Assembly (NCBI GenBank): GCA_020441995.1
Contig: JAGRLC010000006.1
Coordinates: forward strand, 84,929-148,928
Length of the DNA: 64,000 nucleotides
Source: Rhodobiaceae bacterium
Lineage (GTDB): Bacteria; Pseudomonadota; Alphaproteobacteria; Rhizobiales; Tepidamorphaceae
Direction: 5' to 3'
Position 1 is the stretch's first letter. Every line of letters begins with the position of its first letter. The notes under the pieces were generated by a model, which did not search any database, was not told the DNA's origin, and saw only the letters and a program-made list of their open reading frames with translations. Made by a program: the position numbers and the translations under genes. This document shows, one piece after another, positions 17,939 to 26,611 of this stretch.

Positions 17939-20275
17939 ATGACAGCGCGCACCGCAGAAAGACAGGGCCGGCGCATCAGGGTGCGCGGGCTGGTGCAGGG
18001 CGTCGGTTTCCGCCCCCATGTCTGGCGCATCGCGACCGATCTGGGCCTGCGCGGCCATGTGCTCAACGATGGCGAAGGCGTCGACATCGCGATATGGGGC
18101 GCGCCGGGCGATCTTGACGCTTTTGCCAGGCGGCTGACCGGGGAAGCCCCGCCGCTGGCCCGTATTGATGCCATCGAGCCGGCGGCGCTGGAGGGTGCGG
18201 AACCGGTGGCGGGCTTTGCCATTGTGGAGAGCGCCTGCGGCAGGATCGCAACCGGCGTGGTGGCCGATGCGGCAACCTGTGCCGCCTGCCTCGAGGACAT
18301 CGGCGATCCTGGCAACCGCCGCTTCGGTTATCCTTTTACCAATTGCACCCATTGCGGACCACGGCTGTCGATCGTGCGCGAGATCCCTTATGACCGCGCC
18401 AAGACCTCGATGAGCGTCTTTCCCATGTGCGAGGCATGCCGCGGCGAATATGAAAATCCCGCCGACCGGCGGTTCCATGCCCAGCCCAATGCGTGTCCAG
18501 AATGCGGGCCGCGCGTCTGGCTGGAAGACGCAAGCGGTGAAATCGCCTGCGCCGATCCTATAACGGAAGCGGCGGCGAAAATCCGCGCGGGATCGATCGT
18601 GGCGGTGAAGGGTATCGGCGGCTTCCATCTGGCCTGCGATGCAACGAACGCAGATGCTGTCGGCGCCTTGCGGGCACGCAAGCACCGTGCCGCAAAGCCG
18701 CTGGCGCTGATGGCGCGCGATCTCGGTCAGATACGCCGCCACGCGTGTCTGCGCGACGCCGAAATTGAGCTGTTGCGCTCTCCGGCGGCACCCATCGTGC
18801 TGCTGGCAATGGCAGGGGAATCGCTTGCGCCGGGCATCGCTCCGGGGCAGGACCATGTCGGTTTCATGCTGCCCTATACGCCTTTGCACCACCTGCTTAT
18901 GGCAAGGCTGGACGCCCCCATAGTGCTGACGTCCGGCAACCTGTCCGATGAGCCGCAGGCGACGGATAACGCCGAGGCGCGCGAACGGCTTCGCGGCATT
19001 GCCGATCTGTGGCTCATGCACGACCGCGACATCGTCAACCGGCTCGATGATTCCGTCATGCGTATCGACGCGCCGGGTCCCGCCGTTATCCGCCGGGCGC
19101 GCGGGCTTGCGCCCGAGCCGCTACTGCTCGCAGACGGTTTCGCCGGATCGCCGAAGGTGCTGGCCATGGGGGGAGAATTGAAATCAGCCTTCTGCCTTCT
19201 GTCGGACGGGCAGGCGATCCTGTCGCAGCACATGGGCGACCTGGAAGAGGCCGCGACCCACGCTGACTATCGCAAGAACCTCGATCTCTACCGGTCGATC
19301 TTCGACTTCTCGCCCGACGTAATCGCCGTCGATGCCCATCCCGACTACCTGTCGACGCAATGGGGCGAGGCGCTGGCGAAGGAAACCGGCGCGGAACTGA
19401 TACGCGTCCAGCACCATCATGCCCATCTCGCCGCGTGCCTGGCCGAACACCGCATCGGGCCGGAGGATGAGGGGGGCATCGGCATTATTCTTGATGGTCT
19501 GGGGCTTGGGCCCGACGGCACGATCTGGGGCGGGGAGGTGCTTGCCGGCGGTTATGAGGGTTATCGCCGCGCCGCCCATTTCCTGCCCGTTGCGTTGCCC
19601 GGCGGTGCGCAAGCGATGCGCCAGCCCTGGCGCAACACGGTCGCCCACCTGCATGCCGCATTCGGTCCGGACTGGACCGGCGAGACGGCGGGCACCCCTT
19701 TTGGCGAATGGCTGAAGGACAAGCCGCACGCGATGATGACCGGCATGATCGCGAAACGGCTCAATGCGCCGCTGTCATCGTCTGCCGGACGGTTGTTCGA
19801 TGCGGTCGCTGCCGCGCTCGGCATATGCGCCGGCGAACAGCACTATGAAGGCCAGGCGGCGATGGAAATGGAGGCGCTGGCGCGCCCGCATCTGGCGACT
19901 GTGAAACCGTACCCGGTCATCATCGAAGACACGAATGGCGCCCAGGTGCTGTCGTGGCAATCAATGTGGCGCTCGATACTCGATGATTTGCGCCGGGACA
20001 GGGAACCCGGCGCCATTGCCTGCGCGTTCCATCTCGGCCTGGCGGAGGCGCTGGCCGGTCTCGCCGGAAGACTGGCGGAGCAGGGCGCGCCGCGCCGCGC
20101 CATCCTGTCCGGCGGGGTGATGCAGAACAGCATCCTGCTTGAAACGCTCCATGAGGGTTTGACGCGGCGCGGATTTGAGACGCTGACCCACGGCCGCGTT
20201 CCCGCCAATGACGGAGGCCTGGCGCTCGGCCAGGCCGCGATAGCTGCCGCCTGCCTGGCAAGCCGGTCAGGCTAG
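17939..20275 (+). CDS. hypF: HypF carbamoyltransferase
   Basis: HypF makes carbamoyl-AMP from carbamoyl phosphate and passes the carbamoyl group to HypE, the first step of cyanide ligand synthesis. The 778-residue protein has an acylphosphatase domain (VRGLVQGVGFRPHVW), two zinc-finger Cys clusters (about 110-185), a YrdC-like domain (KGIGGFHLACDA...) and a Kae1-like domain with HHHAHLAACLAEH and SGGVMQNS. In Rhizobium hypF lies between hypB and hypC. Here it closes the locus, 7 bp after hupV. Its TAG stop overlaps the stop of the convergent downstream gene. Confidence 0.97.
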   Translation: MTARTAERQGRRIRVRGLVQGVGFRPHVWRIATDLGLRGHVLNDGEGVDIAIWGAPGDLDAFARRLTGEAPPLARIDAIEPAALEGAEPVAGFAIVESACGRIATGVVADAATCAACLEDIGDPGNRRFGYPFTNCTHCGPRLSIVREIPYDRAKTSMSVFPMCEACRGEYENPADRRFHAQPNACPECGPRVWLEDASGEIACADPITEAAAKIRAGSIVAVKGIGGFHLACDATNADAVGALRARKHRAAKPLALMARDLGQIRRHACLRDAEIELLRSPAAPIVLLAMAGESLAPGIAPGQDHVGFMLPYTPLHHLLMARLDAPIVLTSGNLSDEPQATDNAEARERLRGIADLWLMHDRDIVNRLDDSVMRIDAPGPAVIRRARGLAPEPLLLADGFAGSPKVLAMGGELKSAFCLLSDGQAILSQHMGDLEEAATHADYRKNLDLYRSIFDFSPDVIAVDAHPDYLSTQWGEALAKETGAELIRVQHHHAHLAACLAEHRIGPEDEGGIGIILDGLGLGPDGTIWGGEVLAGGYEGYRRAAHFLPVALPGGAQAMRQPWRNTVAHLHAAFGPDWTGETAGTPFGEWLKDKPHAMMTGMIAKRLNAPLSSSAGRLFDAVAAALGICAGEQHYEGQAAMEMEALARPHLATVKPYPVIIEDTNGAQVLSWQSMWRSILDDLRRDREPGAIACAFHLGLAEALAGLAGRLAEQGAPRRAILSGGVMQNSILLETLHEGLTRRGFETLTHGRVPANDGGLALGQAAIAAACLASRSG

Positions 20276-21891
20276 TCTTTGATGTCTTCGAGAATGATTG
20301 CGGCTGCCTTCTCGCCAACCATGATGGCCGGTGCATTCGTGTTGCCTGATGTCAGCGTCGGGAAGATCGACGCGTCCGCGACACGCAGGCCTTCAAGCCC
20401 GTAGACGCGCAGCCGGCTGTCAACGACGTCTTCGCCCGGATTGGGACCCATCTTGCAGGTGCTGACAGGGTGAAAGACGGTGCCGGCGCGCTGGCGGCAA
20501 TCCTCGATCATGTCCTCATCCGTCTGGACCTGCGGTCCCGGCGCGATCTCACACTCGATCAGCCGCGCCATGGCCGGGGCTTCGGCAAAGCGGCGCATGA
20601 GCTGGGAGCACTGCAGCATCTCGTCGATGTCGTGATCGGTCGACATGTAGTTGGGATGGATCGCAGGCGGCTCGAACGGATCGGCGGAACGGATTTCCAG
20701 ATGGCCCCGGCTTGTCGGGCGCGTCGGCTGCGCACCCAGAAGAAAGCCGGAGAAAGGATCGGGGTTCATCAGCGGGCGCTTGCCGGGCGGAGCCTTGGTG
20801 TAGCTCACCGGCGAGTAGAATAGCTGGATGTTGGGACGCTCCTCGCCGGGGCGGCCGCGCACGAAGCCGCCGGCCTGATTGACGCCGAGAGACAGTGGTC
20901 CGCGCCGCGTCAGCACATAGCGCAGGCCATGCCACAGCTTGCCGTACCAGGGATAAAGCTGGTCGTTGAGTGTGGGCACGCGCGAACGGAAGAGATAGTC
21001 GATCGCCAGATGGTCCTGAAGGTTCCGGCCGACGCCCTCGCTGGGATGGACGACGTCTATGCCTTTCTGGCGCAGCAGGTCCGTGGGCCCGACGCCCGAC
21101 AGCTGGAGGAGTTGCGGCGAGTTGACCGCGCCAGCCGACACGATCACCTCGCGCCGTGCGCGCGCTTCGCGCATCATGCCGTGCTGGCTGTAGGCGACGC
21201 CGGCGGCGCGCTTGCCCTCGAACAGGATGCGGGTCGTGAGCGCGTGTTTCTCGATGGCCAGATTGGGGCGTTTGCGGGCAGGGCGGATATAGGCGCGCGC
21301 GGTCGACATGCGCATGCCGTCCTTCGCCGTGTTCTGATAGGTGCCGACGCCTTCCTGCGTCGCACCGTTGAAATCCGGGTTGTGCGCGAACTGCAGTTCC
21401 TCACCCGCACGAATGAAGTCCTGACATGTCGGATGCAGGTCGCGGTCCATGGTCGAGACGTGGACGGGGCCTTCGCCGCCGCGATAGCCGTCGCCGCCAC
21501 GGTCGTTGGTCTCCGACATCTTGAAATAGGGCAACACGCCGTCCCAACCCCAGCCGGGATTGCCCATGGCCTTCCAGTCCTCGAAGTCTTCCTTCTGGCC
21601 GCGGATATAGACCATGGCGTTGATCGAGCTGGAACCGCCCATCACCTTGCCGCGCGGCCAGTAGGAAACGCGGTCGTTCAGTTCCGGGCAGGGCTCGCTC
21701 AGATACATCCAGTTGACGGATTTGCGGTAGAACGTCTTGCCGTAGCCGATCGGCATCCAGATCCAGAAATTCAGGTCGCTGCCACCGGCTTCGAGCAGCA
21801 GCACGGTATACTTGCCGTTCTCGGTCAGTCGGTTGGCCAGAACGCATCCCGCCGAACCGGCGCCGACCACGATGAAGTCGAATTCTGCCAT
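20272..21891 (-). CDS. GMC-family FAD oxidoreductase (choline/alcohol dehydrogenase type)
   Basis: The 539-residue flavoprotein has the GMC layout. It shows an N-terminal dinucleotide fold (FIVVGAGSAGCVLANRL), the GMC signature GKVMGGSSSINAMVYIRG, and a C-terminal active site FHPVSTCKMG with GNTNAPAIM. The family includes choline and long-chain alcohol dehydrogenases; the substrate here is unknown. The start at 21891 (MAEFDF) fits family N-termini; an in-frame ATG at 21930 is the alternative. A copy of the repeated operator-like motif lies 77 bp upstream (21969-21998), placing the gene in the putative MocR regulon. Confidence 0.9.
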   Translation of the reverse strand: MAEFDFIVVGAGSAGCVLANRLTENGKYTVLLLEAGGSDLNFWIWMPIGYGKTFYRKSVNWMYLSEPCPELNDRVSYWPRGKVMGGSSSINAMVYIRGQKEDFEDWKAMGNPGWGWDGVLPYFKMSETNDRGGDGYRGGEGPVHVSTMDRDLHPTCQDFIRAGEELQFAHNPDFNGATQEGVGTYQNTAKDGMRMSTARAYIRPARKRPNLAIEKHALTTRILFEGKRAAGVAYSQHGMMREARARREVIVSAGAVNSPQLLQLSGVGPTDLLRQKGIDVVHPSEGVGRNLQDHLAIDYLFRSRVPTLNDQLYPWYGKLWHGLRYVLTRRGPLSLGVNQAGGFVRGRPGEERPNIQLFYSPVSYTKAPPGKRPLMNPDPFSGFLLGAQPTRPTSRGHLEIRSADPFEPPAIHPNYMSTDHDIDEMLQCSQLMRRFAEAPAMARLIECEIAPGPQVQTDEDMIEDCRQRAGTVFHPVSTCKMGPNPGEDVVDSRLRVYGLEGLRVADASIFPTLTSGNTNAPAIMVGEKAAAIILEDIKD

Positions 21892-21968
21892 CCTTGCCGC
21901 TGCCTCTGCCGGAGCCTTTCGGGTCATCACATGGTCCGCGAACTTAACGCGCTGATTGGTCTGCTCTG

Positions 21969-21998
21969 CATATCCATTTTAAATCGCGGATCATACCA
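21969..21998 (-). promoter_or_regulatory. Bipartite direct repeat, site 1 of 4 (putative MocR operator)
   Basis: Read towards the GMC gene, this is TGGTATG, 15 bp, then TGGATATG, ending 77 bp before its start at 21891. The two TGG cores are 22 bp apart. The site lies in the divergent gap to the DadA-like gene and could serve both. Three more copies occur at 29132, 30472 and 31999. Confidence 0.7.
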
Positions 21999-22116
21999 CT
22001 GAGGTTAGCCCAGCATTGCGGTGCTGGCCTGTCAGGCATGACAGAATGGCTATGCCGCGCGGATGGATTTGTTGCTAGCCAAGGCATGGCGCATGAAGCA
22101 CCGCGAGGAGAAAAAA

Positions 22117-23358
22117 ATGGCACGATCCGCTCTGATTGTCGGCGCCGGCATCACCGGAGTAAGCACCGCGATCTGGATGCTGCGCGACGGCTGGAGGGTA
22201 ACGCTGGTCGATCCGGTTGAGCCGGGCAGCAGTGGTCAGACCTCGTTCGGCAATGCGGGGCTGATCGCGCGCACATCCATGATCCCCGTCGCCACGCCGT
22301 CGATGGTACTCAAGGCGCCGTTGATGGTCTTCGATCCGCATTCGCCGCTGTTCCTGCGCTGGTCCTATCTGCCGCGCCTGCTGCCGTGGCTGTTGCCCTT
22401 CATGCGCAATGCCACAGAAGCGAGAATGAGGGAGGTTGTTCCGCATCTCTCGATGCTGATTTTCGATGCGAGTGAGCAGCATCTGGCGGTGAGCCAGGGA
22501 ACCGCAGCCGAGAAGCACATCGCCAAGGGCGACTATATCACGCTCTACAACCGTCAGTCCGATTATGAGGACGACACGCTTACGATCGAACTCAGGCGGC
22601 AGTTCGGCCTTGAGCCCGTTTCGCTGACGCGGAAAGAACTCCTTGAGCGCGATCCAAATCTTGGACCGTCCTACACGTTCGGCACAATGTTCAGCGATTT
22701 TCACTGGCTCACATCGCCGGCGAAATATGTTGCGGCCCTCTTCGAGCACGCCTGCTGCGAGGGCGCAGTGTTCAAGCAGGGCAGCGTCGTTGCGCTTGCC
22801 CCGGGCGAGACGCCATCGGTCACGCTGCAAGGCGGCGAAACGCTAAGCGCGGACAAGGTCGTTCTGACAGCCGGCGCTTGGTCCGGCAAGCTCGCAGGCA
22901 CCATGGGCAAGGCGACGAAAGTGGAGGCGGAACGGGGCTATCATGTCTCCATGTATGCGCCGAACTTCACCGCGCCGGTGCCTTACATGGTCACGGACGC
23001 AAAGTGTGTGGTGACGCCGATGGACGGCTTCCTGCGCGCGGCCGGCGTCGCGGAATTCGCAGGGCTCGATGCGCCTGCCGCCAAGGCGCCGATACGCATG
23101 ATCGAGGCGGCGGTGAAGCGGGTCTATCCGAACCTCACGTTCGAGCGTTCCGAACCCTGGATGGGCCGCCGCCCGACAATGCCGGACAGCCTGCCTGCGG
23201 TTGGCGAGATCGATGGCGCGCCGAACGTGATCCACGCCTATGGCGGACAGCATGTCGGCTTGACCATCGGGCCGAAGCTAGGACGCTGGGTCACCGATCT
23301 TGCCAACCGGCGTCCGGTGAATGTCGATCTGTCGGCTTTCAAGCCGGACCGGTTCTGA
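22117..23358 (+). CDS. DadA-like FAD-dependent amino-acid/amine dehydrogenase
   Basis: The 413-residue protein belongs to the DAO superfamily. It has an N-terminal FAD fold (ALIVGAGITGVSTAIWML) with an acidic strand end (VTLVD) and a C-terminal GAPNVIHAYGGQHVGLTIGP segment that closes the flavin site. The relatives oxidise D-amino acids or N-substituted amino acids. The start at 22117 follows GAGGAG by 6 bases; earlier in-frame starts lack such a site. It is divergent from the GMC gene and converges with the cupin gene 2 bp away. The substrate is unknown. Confidence 0.88.
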   Translation: MARSALIVGAGITGVSTAIWMLRDGWRVTLVDPVEPGSSGQTSFGNAGLIARTSMIPVATPSMVLKAPLMVFDPHSPLFLRWSYLPRLLPWLLPFMRNATEARMREVVPHLSMLIFDASEQHLAVSQGTAAEKHIAKGDYITLYNRQSDYEDDTLTIELRRQFGLEPVSLTRKELLERDPNLGPSYTFGTMFSDFHWLTSPAKYVAALFEHACCEGAVFKQGSVVALAPGETPSVTLQGGETLSADKVVLTAGAWSGKLAGTMGKATKVEAERGYHVSMYAPNFTAPVPYMVTDAKCVVTPMDGFLRAAGVAEFAGLDAPAAKAPIRMIEAAVKRVYPNLTFERSEPWMGRRPTMPDSLPAVGEIDGAPNVIHAYGGQHVGLTIGPKLGRWVTDLANRRPVNVDLSAFKPDRF

Positions 23359-23360
23359 GT

Positions 23361-23726
23361 TCAGGCATCAGGCGAAGCGCTGATCACATAGAGCTTGCGC
23401 ATATGCTCGTGGATCACCCATTCGCCGGTCCATCCCTGCGGCAGCACCAGCAGGTCGCCGGGACCGATGTCCTTTGTGCCCGAACCATCCGCATTGGTCA
23501 CCGAAGCCCGGCCCGAAATGATGTGGCAATACTCGCCCGCAGCCGTGCGGTCGGCGGTGAAATGGCCAGGCGTGCATTCCCATACGCCGATCTTTGTGCG
23601 CCCGTCGGCTGAGGTGAACAGCGTCGCGGAGGCTTCCTTCTGCCCTGGTGTCAGGGTGGTAGGCTTGTCAGCGAACGCGCCGAGTGGCGTCGTGGCGAGG
23701 TTGGCGAAGGTTTGGAGCGGGATCAT
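23361..23726 (-). CDS. DUF861 (cupin_3) small cupin
   Basis: The 121-residue single-domain cupin has the DUF861/EutQ-like pattern VWECTPGHF ... YCHIISGRASV ... PGDLLVLPQGWTGEW. Such cupins recur in amino-acid and amine catabolic operons and are often of unknown activity; some relatives are ureidoglycine aminohydrolases. Its ATG overlaps the stop of the upstream ABC permease, so it is the last gene of the ABC operon. The role here is open. Confidence 0.85.
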   Translation of the reverse strand: MIPLQTFANLATTPLGAFADKPTTLTPGQKEASATLFTSADGRTKIGVWECTPGHFTADRTAAGEYCHIISGRASVTNADGSGTKDIGPGDLLVLPQGWTGEWVIHEHMRKLYVISASPDA

Positions 23727-24547
23727 TTCGGTGTCTTCTTCTGGCCGAAGATTTGCGCGAGCACCATCATGCCCGTGGTCACCAGGATCATGATGGTCGA
23801 GATCGATGCGATGGTTGGATCAATCTGATCCCTGAGTGAATTGAACATGTTGCGTGTGAGCGTCGGGTTGTCGCCGCCGGAGATGAACATGGCGACAACG
23901 ACCTCGTCGAAAGAGGTCAGGAACGACAGCAGTGCGCTTGTCACCACCGCGAAACGGATCTGCGGCAGCGTGACCGTGAGGAAGGCTTTCCATCGCGGCG
24001 CGCCGAGGCTGCGCGCGGCTTCTTCCTGCGCCATGTCGAAGCTCTTCAGCGCCGCGCCCGTGACGATGACGACCAGCGGCAGCGCCAGAACCGTATGCGC
24101 CATCACGAGGCCGGTGACGGTGTAGAGAATGCCTAGCTGCACATAGGTGTAGAAGGCGCCGATCGCGACGAGCACAAGCGGCACCATCATCGGCGTAATC
24201 ATCAGCACGAATGCCGCGCGCACGAAGCGTATGCTGGAGGCATGCAGGCCGTAAGCCGCAAGCACGCCGGTCGGTGTCGCCACCAGCATCGTCAGGAAGG
24301 CGGCCTGGAAAGATGTCCGCGTCGCCTGCATCCATTCGTGCGAGCCGAAATAATTGTCGTACCAGCGCGTCGACCAGACTTCCGGCGGGAACTCGAGATA
24401 CTGGCTGTCGGAAAACGACATCGGGATCACGATCAGCGTCGGTATGACCAGCAGGGTCATGATGACGATAGCCAGCGCATAGAGCCACAGGCGCTGGCCG
24501 TGGCTGACCTGCGTTTCCGTTGCGGGGGACTTCAGCCACTTTAGCAT
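23723..24547 (-). CDS. ABC transporter permease, PotC/PotI type
   Basis: The 274-residue inner-membrane permease belongs to the polyamine/opine-type (PotC) group. It has six hydrophobic segments and the EAA loop AQEEAARSLGAPRWKAFLTVTLPQI, which docks on the ATPase. The start at 24547 overlaps the stop of the first permease (TGATG) and has GGGAGG upstream. It forms the importer together with the two genes before it and the binding protein at 26612-27652. Confidence 0.93.
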   Translation of the reverse strand: MLKWLKSPATETQVSHGQRLWLYALAIVIMTLLVIPTLIVIPMSFSDSQYLEFPPEVWSTRWYDNYFGSHEWMQATRTSFQAAFLTMLVATPTGVLAAYGLHASSIRFVRAAFVLMITPMMVPLVLVAIGAFYTYVQLGILYTVTGLVMAHTVLALPLVVIVTGAALKSFDMAQEEAARSLGAPRWKAFLTVTLPQIRFAVVTSALLSFLTSFDEVVVAMFISGGDNPTLTRNMFNSLRDQIDPTIASISTIMILVTTGMMVLAQIFGQKKTPK

Positions 24548-25440
24548 CAGTGACCTCCCGCCGTGATGCTTTCCAGCTTCAGGAAGCGCGAGGCGACCCA
24601 CAGGATCGCGAAAGTCATGACCAGCAGCACGACGCCGAGCGCGCTGGCTGCGCCCCAGTTCACGAACAGCTCGATGTTGGAGACGATCTTCATCGAGACC
24701 ATGATGACCTTGCCGCCGCCAAGCACCGCCGGCGTGACATAGAACCCGAGGCACAGGATGAAGACCATCAGCGCGCCGGCGAACAGGCCCGGTGTCGTCA
24801 GCGGGAAGAAGACGGTCCAGAACGCCCGCTTCGGTGTCGCGCCGAGGTTCGATGCTGCTTTCATGAAGTCGCGGTCGATGGCTTTCATCGAGCCGTAAAC
24901 GGGAAGGATAAGGAACGGTAGCATGATGTGGACCATGCCGATCAGCGTTCCGTTCATGTTGTGAACGATCTTGATCGGTTCATCCCACAGGCCGGCGGAT
25001 ATCGCCCACTCGTTGACCAGGCCGCGCTTCTGCAGCAGCACCAGCCAGGCATAGGTGCGCACCAGCAGCGAGGTCCAGAACGGCAGTAGCACGGTGATCA
25101 TGCACAGGTTGGCGAGTTTGGGCGGAAGCTGCGCCATGAAATAGGCGAGCGGATATCCGATCAGAATGCACAGCAGCGTGGTCAGGATGCTGACCTGAAA
25201 GGTGGTGATGAAAATGCGGTAATAGGCCTTGCTGTCGAGCATGCGCGCGTAGTTCTCGAGCGAGAACTGCCCGTCCGCGCCGACGAAGGAGACGTAGAAA
25301 AGCCAGCCGACCGGAATGGCGAGAACGACCAGGATGATCAGCATGGCGGGCGAGGCGAGGCCGAAGAGCTTGAGCCGCTCCAGCGCGCCGTCCTTGCGCA
25401 GGCCGGCTTCGTTCATGCGGCTGGTTTCAACGGCGGCCAT
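24547..25440 (-). CDS. ABC transporter permease, PotB/PotH type
   Basis: The 297-residue membrane permease of the polyamine/opine-type ABC family has a short cytoplasmic N-terminus, six predicted helices and the EAA motif in KAASNLGATPKRAFWTVFFPLT. The gene lies 1 bp after the ATPase gene and overlaps the second permease. The paired PotB/PotC arrangement is standard for importers of putrescine, spermidine or related cations. Confidence 0.93.
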   Translation of the reverse strand: MAAVETSRMNEAGLRKDGALERLKLFGLASPAMLIILVVLAIPVGWLFYVSFVGADGQFSLENYARMLDSKAYYRIFITTFQVSILTTLLCILIGYPLAYFMAQLPPKLANLCMITVLLPFWTSLLVRTYAWLVLLQKRGLVNEWAISAGLWDEPIKIVHNMNGTLIGMVHIMLPFLILPVYGSMKAIDRDFMKAASNLGATPKRAFWTVFFPLTTPGLFAGALMVFILCLGFYVTPAVLGGGKVIMVSMKIVSNIELFVNWGAASALGVVLLVMTFAILWVASRFLKLESITAGGH

Positions 25441-25441
25441 G

Positions 25442-26530
25442 TCAGTCCTCGCTGCCGTCGATGAGCACTGTGTCTTCCGGCGCGAGGCTGAGCGTCACCG
25501 TGTCGCCGACCGTCGGCATCTGCGCGAGTCTGTCGCCGCGCACCGCGCCGCGCATGACGATCTGGTTGCCGTCGGGCAGGCGGGCATGGAGCAGGAAGCT
25601 GTCGCCCTGATAGACGACGTCCGTAGCGGTCGCCTTGAAATTGTTGCTTGTGCCAGCAGGCCTGCCGGATGACAGCACGATCCGTTCGGGCCGGATCATC
25701 AGCAGCAGGTTGTCCGTGTCGGGCGGTGGTGTATCGAACTTCAGCGCCTTGCCCTCGTAGAGAACCTTCTTGCCCTGCCGGGTGACGCTCAGGAAGGTGG
25801 ACTCGCCAATGAAGTCGGCGACGAAACGGTTGGCCGGGCGCTCGTAGAGATCGCGCGGTGTGGCAAGCTGCATGATGCGGCCATGGTTAACCACCGCGAT
25901 GCGGTCCGACATGGTCAGCGCCTCGCGCTGGTCGTGGGTGACGTAGACCGTTGTCATGCCGAGCTGTTCGTGCAGGTGCCGCAGCTCGATCTGCATCTGG
26001 TCGCGCAGCTTCTTGTCGAGCGCAGACAGCGGCTCGTCCATCAGCAGGATGCGCGGTTCGAAAACGATGGCGCGGGCAACCGCGACGCGCTGGCGCTGTC
26101 CGCCCGAAAGTTGGTCGATGCGCCGGTTGCCGTAGCCGGCGAGTTGCACGGTGGCGAGCGCTTCTTCGACGCGTCTGGCGATCTCGTCCTTCGGCACCTT
26201 GCGCAGGCGTAGCGGGTAACCGACGTTGCCGTTCACAGTCATATGCGGAAACAGTGCGTAGGACTGGAACGTCATCCCGACATCGCGCAGATGCGGCGGG
26301 GTGCGGATGACCTCGCGGTCGCCGAATTTCAGACTGCCGCAGTCGGGCCGGGTGAAGCCCGCCAGTACCATCAGCAGCGTCGTCTTGCCGGACCCCGACG
26401 GCCCCAGAAGCGTAAGGAATTCGCCGCTTTTCACGTCGAGCGAAACGTTGTCCAGCGCATGGACGGGACCATAGGTCTTGGTCACGTTCCTGATGGTGAT
26501 AGGCAGGGCGCCGTTGCTGTCGATGCTCAA
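25442..26530 (-). CDS. ABC transporter ATP-binding protein, PotA type
   Basis: The ATPase of the importer (about 362 residues) has Walker A GPSGSGKTT, Q-loop TFQSYALFPHM, signature LSGGQRQRVAVARAI, Walker B ILLMDEP and a C-terminal TOBE domain as in PotA. The frame is open to an ATG at 26587, but that ATG lies inside a 12-bp hairpin (26559-26586). The TTG at 26530, just before the conserved ITIRNVTKTYG, is therefore preferred, with modest certainty about the exact start. Confidence 0.92.
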   Translation of the reverse strand: MSIDSNGALPITIRNVTKTYGPVHALDNVSLDVKSGEFLTLLGPSGSGKTTLLMVLAGFTRPDCGSLKFGDREVIRTPPHLRDVGMTFQSYALFPHMTVNGNVGYPLRLRKVPKDEIARRVEEALATVQLAGYGNRRIDQLSGGQRQRVAVARAIVFEPRILLMDEPLSALDKKLRDQMQIELRHLHEQLGMTTVYVTHDQREALTMSDRIAVVNHGRIMQLATPRDLYERPANRFVADFIGESTFLSVTRQGKKVLYEGKALKFDTPPPDTDNLLLMIRPERIVLSSGRPAGTSNNFKATATDVVYQGDSFLLHARLPDGNQIVMRGAVRGDRLAQMPTVGDTVTLSLAPEDTVLIDGSED

Positions 26531-26558
26531 AACTGTTCTCGCCTGCTGTCGGTTCAGG

Positions 26559-26586
26559 TGCGGCGGGCGCAGCAGCGCCCGCCGCA
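26559..26586 (-). promoter_or_regulatory. Intercistronic hairpin between binding-protein and ATPase genes
   Basis: A perfect 12-bp GC-rich stem (TGCGGCGGGCGC and its complement) with a 4-nt loop and no T run follows the binding-protein stop by 25 bp. Such stems commonly protect the 3' end of the binding-protein mRNA and lower expression of the downstream membrane genes. That role is inference. Confidence 0.7.
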
Positions 26587-26611
26587 TGGTTTCATGCCAG
26601 TGACCACAAGG

